NCBI GenBank assembly: GCA_022361535.1
Contig: JAKSAU010000121.1
Span: 1 to 7,882 of the forward strand
Reading direction: 5' to 3'
Source of the DNA: Desulfobacterales bacterium
GTDB lineage: Bacteria; Desulfobacterota; Desulfobacteria; Desulfobacterales; Desulfobacteraceae
Length of the DNA stretch: 7,882 nucleotides
Under the pieces are notes generated by a model. That model ran no database searches. It was not told the DNA's origin and saw nothing but the letters and a program-made list of their open reading frames with translations. Shown here one piece after another: positions 1 to 4,784 of this stretch; positions within the stretch are counted from its first letter, which is position 1, and each line of letters starts with the position of its first letter. The position numbers and the translations under genes are program-made.

Positions 1-1762
1 GCTCTTTAAAATCGGATTCAAGGGCTGCCATAAGAGTTTGTATGGAAAAACTGTCCTTGTCAAACACATGGTGTTTAATAGCTGACAAAGCATCAGTGAT
101 AGATCCCATGCCAACCCCCTGGATATAAGCGGTGTTGTATCTTGCCCCGCCCTGGTTATAGTCTTTACCGTTGGTAATACAGTCTTCAGTAACCAAGGAA
201 AGCAGCGGCACCGGCATAAACCTGGCATTGATCTGCTCGATATGGTTTGAGCCTTTGATCTTGATGTCCACAAAATGTTTGATCTGGCGGGCATACGCAT
301 CAAACAGGCTGTCGTAAGACTCAAACGATGCGGGATCACCTGTTTGGATACCGATCATTTCACCGGTTCGGGGATCTTTACCGTTATTAAGTGTAATCTC
401 AAAAATTTTTGGCAGGTTAAAATATCCGGTAAGAAGATAGGCTTCTTTACCGAAAACCCCTGCTTCCACACACCCGGATGCCCCTGCAAGCCTTGCATCA
501 TCCATGGATTTTCCATGGGAAATCATTTCCTGGATAATGGCATCGGTATTAAATATTGATGGCTGACCAAACCCTGTTGCAACGATCTTCAAGGCCCTCT
601 TGATAAACCGGTCCGGATTTTTACGTGACACCTGAATCATGGATGAAGGCTGCAGAAGACGCATCTCTTCGATCACATCAAGAATCAGGTATGTCAGTTC
701 ATTTACCCCGTCTTTATTGTCAGGGGTTACCCCACCCAGATTGATCAGGCAAAAATCAACATAGGTATTGCTCTCTTTGGCTGTCACACCCACTTTTGGC
801 GGTGCAGGGTGGTTATGGAACTTTATCCAGAAACAGCTGAGCAGTTCCTTTGCCTGTTCCGGGGTAATGCGGCCTGATTCCATATCTTTTTTGTAAAATG
901 GATACAGATTCTGGTCCAATCGGCCCGGATTATATGCATCCCATGGATTGAGTTCCGTGATCACCCCGACATGGACAAACCAATAGTACTGAAGAGCCTC
1001 TTGGAAAGTTTGCGGTGCGTTTGCCGGAACCCTTCGGCACACAGCTGCCATATTCTCTAACTCTGTCTTTCTTATATCATCGGATTCATTTTCTGCCAGG
1101 TCGTCAAGTGCATCTGCATGGCGATTTGCAAAACCAATCAGTGCATCAGCAGCAATTTCCATGGCATCAAGGGCATCTTTTTTATCCAGCGCGTCACGAT
1201 CTTCGAGCAGGTCAAGTTGACCCCGGGCCACATCTATCCGCTTTTTCAAATCCAAAAAACCGGAGGAGTAGATCAGATCACCGCCGGCTGTGTGACCTGG
1301 GGAGCGCTGCTCCTGGAACTCAGTAAAGATCCCGGCCTCAAAGCTCTTTTTCCATTCCGGGTCCATGGCATCAAAGATTTTCTCGCGAATGGTTTTTCCA
1401 GCCCAGAACGGAATAATTTTGTTTTGATACACCTGTTTTGTCTCTTCACTCACCCCGTAAGCCACTTTCGGTCTTTCATCCAGGATTTCCAAGTCTTCAA
1501 TGGAATGCAGACACACCTCCGGATAGGTCGGAACAGCCTTAGGTACAGGACCACGCTCTCCTACGATCAGCTCCTTGTCACCAATATAAATTTGCTTTTT
1601 TGACAGGATGTGATCAAGACAGCGTGCCCGCTGGACAATAACAGAGGACACCGGGTTAACATTATTTTTATAATACTCTGTCACCAGGCTTGCTCGTTCG
1701 TGTGACAGGGTGACATCGGTATCCAAGCTGAGCTTTCGTAAATGGTCTACTCTCGAGTTCAT
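1..1762 (-). CDS. hypD: Glycyl radical enzyme, trans-4-hydroxy-L-proline dehydratase (HypD)-like; C-terminus cut by window edge
   Basis: I translated this by hand as 587 uninterrupted codons, about three quarters of a usual 790-residue GRE. The glycyl-radical loop near the C-terminus lies outside the window. The start ATG (1760-1762) follows GGAGG by 8 nt. The catalytic cysteine is Cys431 in the motif GASGCVEAG, with Glu433 beside it, as in GRE dehydratases. From memory of Clostridioides difficile HypD (Cys434, Glu436, Phe152, His160, Asp278, Ser334, Asp339, Phe340, Tyr450), every one of these residues is matched at an offset of three: Phe149, His157, Asp275, Ser331, Asp336, Phe337, Tyr447. 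Conserved blocks include FTEFQEQRSPGHT (147-158), TELNPWDAYNPGR (269-281) and GKEAYLLTGY (438-447). HypD is a cytosolic enzyme that dehydrates hydroxyproline to pyrroline-5-carboxylate, which a reductase (proC) turns into proline. No proC is in view. GRE membership is near certain. The exact substrate is inferred; a related hydroxyproline isomer or derivative is possible. Confidence 0.85.
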   Translation of the reverse strand, partial: MNSRVDHLRKLSLDTDVTLSHERASLVTEYYKNNVNPVSSVIVQRARCLDHILSKKQIYIGDKELIVGERGPVPKAVPTYPEVCLHSIEDLEILDERPKVAYGVSEETKQVYQNKIIPFWAGKTIREKIFDAMDPEWKKSFEAGIFTEFQEQRSPGHTAGGDLIYSSGFLDLKKRIDVARGQLDLLEDRDALDKKDALDAMEIAADALIGFANRHADALDDLAENESDDIRKTELENMAAVCRRVPANAPQTFQEALQYYWFVHVGVITELNPWDAYNPGRLDQNLYPFYKKDMESGRITPEQAKELLSCFWIKFHNHPAPPKVGVTAKESNTYVDFCLINLGGVTPDNKDGVNELTYLILDVIEEMRLLQPSSMIQVSRKNPDRFIKRALKIVATGFGQPSIFNTDAIIQEMISHGKSMDDARLAGASGCVEAGVFGKEAYLLTGYFNLPKIFEITLNNGKDPRTGEMIGIQTGDPASFESYDSLFDAYARQIKHFVDIKIKGSNHIEQINARFMPVPLLSLVTEDCITNGKDYNQGGARYNTAYIQGVGMGSITDALSAIKHHVFDKDSFSIQTLMAALESDFKE

Positions 1763-1766
1763 GAGA

Positions 1767-2570
1767 CTATCCTCCGATAACGGTATTAAATCCGCTTTGT
1801 TCAAACTGTTGGGCCACGGCTTCAACCTGATCCGGACCAGGCGACAATATATCCTTCATGGGATCATCAATTCCAAGACCCTTGTATTTACCCTTTCCTA
1901 TGTTGTGAAACGGCAGGATATGGATATCCCGGTATCCGGTCTGACCAGTAAGAAAAGCAATAAGGGCCTGAATATTCTCTTGTGTATCTGTCATCCCCGG
2001 GATTAAAGGGAATCTTAATTTCACCGGAACTTTCAAGCGGTCAAGCAGTTTAAGATTCTCCAGAATAATATCTAAAGTCTGTCCTACAATTTTTTTATGG
2101 ATCGCATTATCCATTATTTTCACATCATAAAGAACCAAATCTGAAGCTAAGGCGGCTTTTTCCAAAACCTGCGCCGGGGCGAACCCGCTGGTATCCAGGC
2201 AGGTATGGAAACCAAGGGACTGGCACTCTGACAAAAGAGCCATGAGCAAACCAGGCCTTAACAAAGGTTCACCACCTGAAAAAGTCACACCGCCACCAGA
2301 CTCTTCATAATAGATTTGATCCTTTTTAATCTCCCGGACCAATCTCTCAACTAAATTTTGCCCTTCTTCCGGCAATCCGTTTAGCAGACCGGTATTGTCA
2401 TCTTCTTTCACCCAGCCATTCAAATCTGTCATAGGCTGGCTTTCAGGGTTGTGACACCAGGGACAGGACAAGGGGCATCCTTGAAAAAATAAAGTGGTTC
2501 GAATTCCCGGTCCGTCATGGATACTATACCGCTGAATCCTGAAAATATGGGGCTGATAGTCTTTTTCCAT
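1767..2570 (-). CDS. Radical SAM glycyl-radical-enzyme activating enzyme (PflA/HypE type)
   Basis: A 267-residue cytosolic iron-sulfur enzyme that uses S-adenosylmethionine to install the glycyl radical on its partner GRE, here almost certainly the next gene. Visible features are: the family N-terminal signature IQRYSIHDGPGIRT (12-25); the [4Fe-4S] motif CxxxCxxC with Cys32, Cys36 and Cys39, followed by HNPES; the SAM-binding motif SGGEP (98-102); the DVK motif (149-151); and the C-terminal HILPFHNIGKGKY block (217-229). Residues 40-95 contain no cysteine, so the ferredoxin-like insert with two extra clusters, common in GRE activases other than PflA, is missing. The length fits the short PflA form (about 246) better than the long form (about 300). 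The start at 2570 is supported by AGGAAA ending 4 nt upstream. The gene begins 12 nt after the regulator stop and ends 4 nt before the GRE start. In the HypD system this partner is called HypE. Confidence 0.93.
   Translation of the reverse strand: MEKDYQPHIFRIQRYSIHDGPGIRTTLFFQGCPLSCPWCHNPESQPMTDLNGWVKEDDNTGLLNGLPEEGQNLVERLVREIKKDQIYYEESGGGVTFSGGEPLLRPGLLMALLSECQSLGFHTCLDTSGFAPAQVLEKAALASDLVLYDVKIMDNAIHKKIVGQTLDIILENLKLLDRLKVPVKLRFPLIPGMTDTQENIQALIAFLTGQTGYRDIHILPFHNIGKGKYKGLGIDDPMKDILSPGPDQVEAVAQQFEQSGFNTVIGG
1771..1775 (-). promoter_or_regulatory. Shine-Dalgarno of the GRE gene, inside the activase 3' end
   Basis: GGAGG on the minus strand lies 8 nt before the GRE start codon at 1762. It is encoded by the last two codons (Gly-Gly) of the activase gene. 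The activase stop is only 4 nt before the GRE ATG, so the two genes should be translated from one mRNA. The perfect Shine-Dalgarno would allow strong independent initiation of the GRE, which is normally needed in excess over its activase. Confidence 0.75.
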
Positions 2571-2574
2571 CTCG

Positions 2575-2580
2575 TTTCCT
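2575..2580 (-). promoter_or_regulatory. Shine-Dalgarno of the activase gene
   Basis: AGGAAA on the minus strand ends 4 nt before the ATG at 2570. It sits in the 12-nt gap after the regulator stop codon (2583-2585). It decides the activase start and supports co-transcription with the regulator. Confidence 0.6.
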
Positions 2581-2582
2581 GC

Positions 2583-3302
2583 CTACTTGCCTGTTTCCAT
2601 AAGTGCGGCAAACCGGTTTACATGAGATCTGGCAAGATCACCTGCTTTTTCAGCCTGCCCTTCAGCAACAGCCTTTAAAATATCTGACAGATCATTGATG
2701 TCTTCGTTTAGCAGGTCATCTGAAAACGGCAAATATTGCTGGAAATAGGTATGCACATTTTCATGAATGGTTTTCAGGTTGGCTTCAACAAGGGGATTTC
2801 CGGCAATGCGGGCCAAGGTTTGATGAAACAATGCATCCAGTTGGTTAAATCCATCCCAGTTATCAGGTGATGTCGCTGCATGATCAAGGATCCGGGTAAG
2901 TATGCCTTCAAGCTCTCTGATATCTTCTGATTTCGCTTTTTCCGCGGCCTGTCGGGTGGCCTGGCCTTCTAAAAGCGCCCTGAACTCGGCCAAATGCTCA
3001 AGGGAAATCTTTTTTTGATGGATCAAAACCCCCATACTTTCCTTCATAGCCTGGGTATTAGCCGGCTCAACCCTGGCACCGCCCTTAACTCCGGTTCGTA
3101 TGGATATTAGCCCTTTCTGCTCCAAAACCCGCAAAGCTTCCCTGACTGTTCCCCGGCTGGTCTCAAACATATCCTTGAGCTTCATTTCCGGGGGCAGGCG
3201 TTCTCCGGTCTCAAGTTCCCCATTTAAAATGGCAGATTGGATCTGTTCCACCACATATTGGTAGGATTTCTTGGGTTTCATCTTGGTGACCGTCAATCCC
3301 AT
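2583..3302 (-). CDS. GntR-family transcriptional regulator, FadR/FCD subfamily
   Basis: A 239-residue DNA-binding regulator, first gene of the GRE operon and probably its local, ligand-responsive control. Residues about 13-78 form the GntR winged helix-turn-helix: an amphipathic first helix, then ERLPPEMKLKDMFETSRGTV (34-53) with the recognition helix around SRGTVREALRVLEQKGL (49-65), and a wing ending GGARV (74-78). Residues about 88-235 are an all-helical FCD effector domain. Its usual metal-site pattern is partly present: Asp156 and His160 in LDALFHQTLA, and His227 near the end. The position where I expect a third histidine, just before ILKAV, reads Leu205, so metal binding may be altered. 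The start at 3302 is chosen because GGAG lies 6 nt upstream; the internal Met8 has no comparable site. The inducer is unknown. The operon context suggests the GRE substrate or its product. Confidence 0.9.
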   Translation of the reverse strand: MGLTVTKMKPKKSYQYVVEQIQSAILNGELETGERLPPEMKLKDMFETSRGTVREALRVLEQKGLISIRTGVKGGARVEPANTQAMKESMGVLIHQKKISLEHLAEFRALLEGQATRQAAEKAKSEDIRELEGILTRILDHAATSPDNWDGFNQLDALFHQTLARIAGNPLVEANLKTIHENVHTYFQQYLPFSDDLLNEDINDLSDILKAVAEGQAEKAGDLARSHVNRFAALMETGK

Positions 3303-3331
3303 ATGTCACTCCATATAAAGTTTAATGGTTT

Positions 3332-3346
3332 AACTGTCCTACAATT
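3332..3346. promoter_or_regulatory. Candidate operator for the GntR/FadR-type regulator
   Basis: AACTGTCCTACAATT is an inverted repeat with a 3-nt centre: AACTGT against AATTGT, 5 of 6 positions symmetric. Its core GTnnnAC matches the FadR-subfamily operator pattern TnGTnnnACnA at all but the outermost base. It overlaps the -10 box and the predicted transcription start, so a bound dimer would block the promoter. This fits an autorepressed operon released by a ligand. The assignment rests on pattern and position only. Confidence 0.45.
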
Positions 3347-3371
3347 TAATTCTTCCTGGCAAAATGGTCAA
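3343..3371 (-). promoter_or_regulatory. Probable sigma70-type promoter of the regulator-activase-GRE operon
   Basis: On the minus strand, a -35 box TTGACC (3366-3371, 5 of 6 consensus) and a -10 box TAAATT (3343-3348, 4 of 6) are separated by exactly 17 nt. Transcription would begin near 3336, about 30 nt before the start codon at 3302, a natural leader length. The leader carries the GGAG ribosome binding site (3309-3312). Confidence 0.55.
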
Positions 3372-3390
3372 GAAAATAAATGCAAGTGAT

Positions 3391-3500
3391 ACTAGTTGAG
3401 CACGGCGAAGCGTCGATCCTTTAGGCTCTCTCTCGATAATCGTCCACGATTTTCTCAGAGGGTATTCTTTCTTCTGCGTTGACTCCAAAGGACTTCACCC
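3391..3500. other. GC-richer block in the intergenic region; possible inserted or repeated element
   Basis: By count, 54 of 110 bases are G or C (49%), against 27 of 90 just left and 32 of 100 just right. It contains the perfect inverted repeat AATCGT-CC-ACGATT (3438-3451) and a looser AGGGT/ACCCT pair (3460-3464 with 3497-3501). On the minus strand a frame from GTG at 3498 stays open for 25 codons to TAA at 3421, then for 24 more codons to 3346. I recognise no protein and see no proper ribosome binding site, so I do not call a gene. It may be a small intergenic repeat or a decayed coding remnant. Confidence 0.35.
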
Positions 3501-3507
3501 TTAAAAA
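3479..3507 (+). promoter_or_regulatory. Possible rightward promoter for the transporter unit
   Basis: TTGACT (3479-3484, 5 of 6 consensus) is followed after 17 nt by TAAAAA (3502-3507, 4 of 6). It would give a leader of roughly 280 nt before the EamA gene, containing the small frame and the nested hairpin. Chance matches in AT-rich DNA are common, so this is tentative. Confidence 0.3.
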
Positions 3508-3595
3508 AACCTATGACCTACCCCCGTTTTAGTAAACCTATAAAATTAAGGATCATATTTCCAAAAATCACTATAGCCCATAAGTCTGCAGTTCA

Positions 3596-3790
3596 ATGTT
3601 AAAAAATGAAAACAATATGGCAACGACTGAGGCTCTTGCACAAAGGCCCGTTTATCCTAAGAAAAAGGCATCAGGCGTATTTTGGGACAAAATACGGCAG
3701 CCGTTTCTTAGGATAAACGAGCCGGTGCCTGACAACCCTACAACTTCCCCCAAAAAACCTAAGAAATCATTTTTATATTCTTTGATTTGA
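3596..3790 (+). CDS. Doubtful small hypothetical protein (64 codons)
   Basis: A lysine- and proline-rich frame that I do not recognise, with no membrane segment or signal peptide. The C-terminal part has two similar KKPKK/PKKK-type patches. It ends only 4 nt before the upstream possible start of the EamA gene, which would suit translational coupling. Against it being a gene: neither ATG at 3596 nor the internal ATG at 3617 has a Shine-Dalgarno, and about 40% of its length is a nested inverted repeat (3645-3723), unusual for coding DNA. It may be a leader peptide, a real small protein, or a chance frame across a structured leader or inserted element. Confidence 0.25.
   Translation: MLKNENNMATTEALAQRPVYPKKKASGVFWDKIRQPFLRINEPVPDNPTTSPKKPKKSFLYSLI
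3645..3723. repeat. Nested inverted repeat, 79 bp, potential strong hairpin
   Basis: The outer arms 3645-3664 and 3704-3723 are reverse complements over 20 bp with one mismatch (3648/3720), including a perfect 16-bp stretch (3649-3664 with 3704-3719, CGTTTATCCTAAGAAA). Inside, GGC (3667-3669) pairs with GCC (3700-3702). A perfect 8-bp stem, CGTATTTT (3676-3683) with AAAATACG (3689-3696), closes a 5-nt loop GGGAC. In all about 30 base pairs can form. There is no T-tract after it, so it is not a standard terminator. No direct repeats were seen at its ends. It could be a MITE-like element, a structured leader of the transporter mRNA, or a small RNA. Confidence 0.8.
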
Positions 3791-3794
3791 TGAT

Positions 3795-4700
3795 ATGGAA
3801 CCTAAGATCATGAACAGTCCAATACTCAAAGGTTATGCTTTCCTGCTCATTGCAGCCACCCTTTTCGGGACAACAGGCACCGCCCAGATGCTTGGCGGGC
3901 AAGATGTTCCGCCCTGGATCATCGGGGCATTCAGACTGGTTATAGGCGGCCCGCTTCTTTTGGTGATCTCCTTTTTAGCAACAAAACAAGGGACCAAAGC
4001 TGAGGGACCACCCCGCTACGGACTGATACTGGCCTCAAGCCTTGGCACTGTGCTTTTTCAGTTCACTTTTTTTGAAGCAGTTGCACGGACCGGTGTCGCC
4101 ACAGGTACGCTGGTCTCCATAGGCAGCGGACCCATTTTTGCCGGACTTCTCGGTGCTTTTTTCCTCAAAGAACCATTGGACAAAGCCTGGGGCGTTGCAA
4201 CAGCACTGGCGATATCCGGCTGTGTGTTTTTAGTTTCACCTGGAAAAGGCCTGGAAATGGATCCGGTAGGGATCGGCCTTGCCCTTTCAGCCGGGTTCGG
4301 ATACGCAGTCTACGTGGTAGGAGGAAAGGATCTGGCTCGAACCATGGGGCCAGCAAGGGCTGTTGGCAGCATCTTAACCTGGGGCGCAGGGTTTATGTTT
4401 CCATTCCTGATATTTGCCGACCTGAGTATGCTGATTAATGGTAAAGTCATTGCCACACTGGGCTACCTGGGCATATTTGCAACCGCCTTAAGTTACTTTC
4501 TTCTTACTCGGGGGCTGACTGTTATCCCTGTAGCCTCAGCAACAGTTATTCTCCTGGTAGAACCTTTGGTGGGAAGTTTCTTGGGTGTCTGCCTGTTGGG
4601 AGAACCTGTGACTTTGTCCTCAGGTACTGGCATGGTGCTATTATTTGCCGGTATGGCAGTTATTGCCTTCAAGCAATTGAAAACGCCAGCATCTGTATAA
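3795..4700 (+). CDS. EamA/DMT-superfamily transporter (10-TMS drug/metabolite transporter)
   Basis: A 301-residue inner-membrane carrier made of two EamA repeats, five membrane helices each, the usual family length. Hydrophobic segments run roughly at 13-33, 41-62, 75-95, 101-123, 131-148, 157-176, 188-208, 217-237, 243-266 and 276-293. Each half ends with the family signature near its fourth helix: PIFAGLLGAFFLKEPL (113-128) and EPLVGSFLGVCLLGEPV (256-272). Members export or import amino acids, nucleobases and other small metabolites, and the substrate cannot be read from sequence. Two starts are possible: ATG 3795, with no Shine-Dalgarno but 4 nt after the small frame, and ATG 3810, with GGAA 9 nt upstream and only a short tail before helix 1. 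I slightly favour 3810. The gene is divergent from the GRE operon, so it may move that pathway's substrate or product, which is an inference. Confidence 0.88.
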   Translation: MEPKIMNSPILKGYAFLLIAATLFGTTGTAQMLGGQDVPPWIIGAFRLVIGGPLLLVISFLATKQGTKAEGPPRYGLILASSLGTVLFQFTFFEAVARTGVATGTLVSIGSGPIFAGLLGAFFLKEPLDKAWGVATALAISGCVFLVSPGKGLEMDPVGIGLALSAGFGYAVYVVGGKDLARTMGPARAVGSILTWGAGFMFPFLIFADLSMLINGKVIATLGYLGIFATALSYFLLTRGLTVIPVASATVILLVEPLVGSFLGVCLLGEPVTLSSGTGMVLLFAGMAVIAFKQLKTPASV

Positions 4701-4719
4701 CTATACCTTCAGTTTCCAG

Positions 4720-4732
4720 ACAGATAATCTGT
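4720..4732. repeat. Short perfect palindrome ACAGAT-A-ATCTGT
   Basis: A 6-bp inverted repeat around a single base, 19 nt after the EamA stop codon. With a one-base loop it cannot form a normal RNA hairpin, so it is either a protein-binding site or chance. It lies just before the larger terminator-like hairpin. Confidence 0.3.
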
Positions 4733-4735
4733 ATC

Positions 4736-4784
4736 TCCCTTTTGGATATCCCCCCCACCAACCAAAGGGAATTTAATTCTTTTC
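4736..4784 (+). terminator. Probable rho-independent terminator of the EamA gene
   Basis: TCCCTTTTGG (4736-4745) pairs with CCAAAGGGA (4762-4770), giving 9 bp with one bulged T and a 16-nt loop that includes seven consecutive C. A T-rich stretch, ATTTAATTCTTTT, follows. It sits between the convergent 3' ends and begins 2 nt beyond the RND stop codon. On the minus strand no T-run follows, so it should work mainly rightward; for the RND mRNA it would only be a 3'-end hairpin. Confidence 0.45.

Noticed and set aside
275..559. 94-codon plus-strand frame
   Set aside because: It is antisense to the catalytic-cysteine region of the GRE and is a shadow of that coding sequence.
1118..1603. 161-codon open frame on the plus strand
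   Set aside because: It lies antisense to the GRE gene, whose protein aligns with a known family all through this stretch. The plus-strand translation shows no recognisable motif.
3421..3498. 25-codon minus-strand frame from GTG, continuing after one stop to 3346
   Set aside because: It is short, has no proper Shine-Dalgarno, an internal stop, and no protein I recognise. I kept it only as part of the GC-shifted block.
3645..3723. Integron attC site or rho-independent terminator reading of the nested repeat
   Set aside because: The arm ends do not match the attC core GTTRRRY/RYYYAAC, and no T-tract follows the stem.
3728..3745. Second operator near the transporter (ACAACCCTACAACTT resembles TGTCCTACAATTT)
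   Set aside because: Only one half resembles the candidate operator; the GT half of the GTnnnAC core is missing, so there is no inverted repeat.
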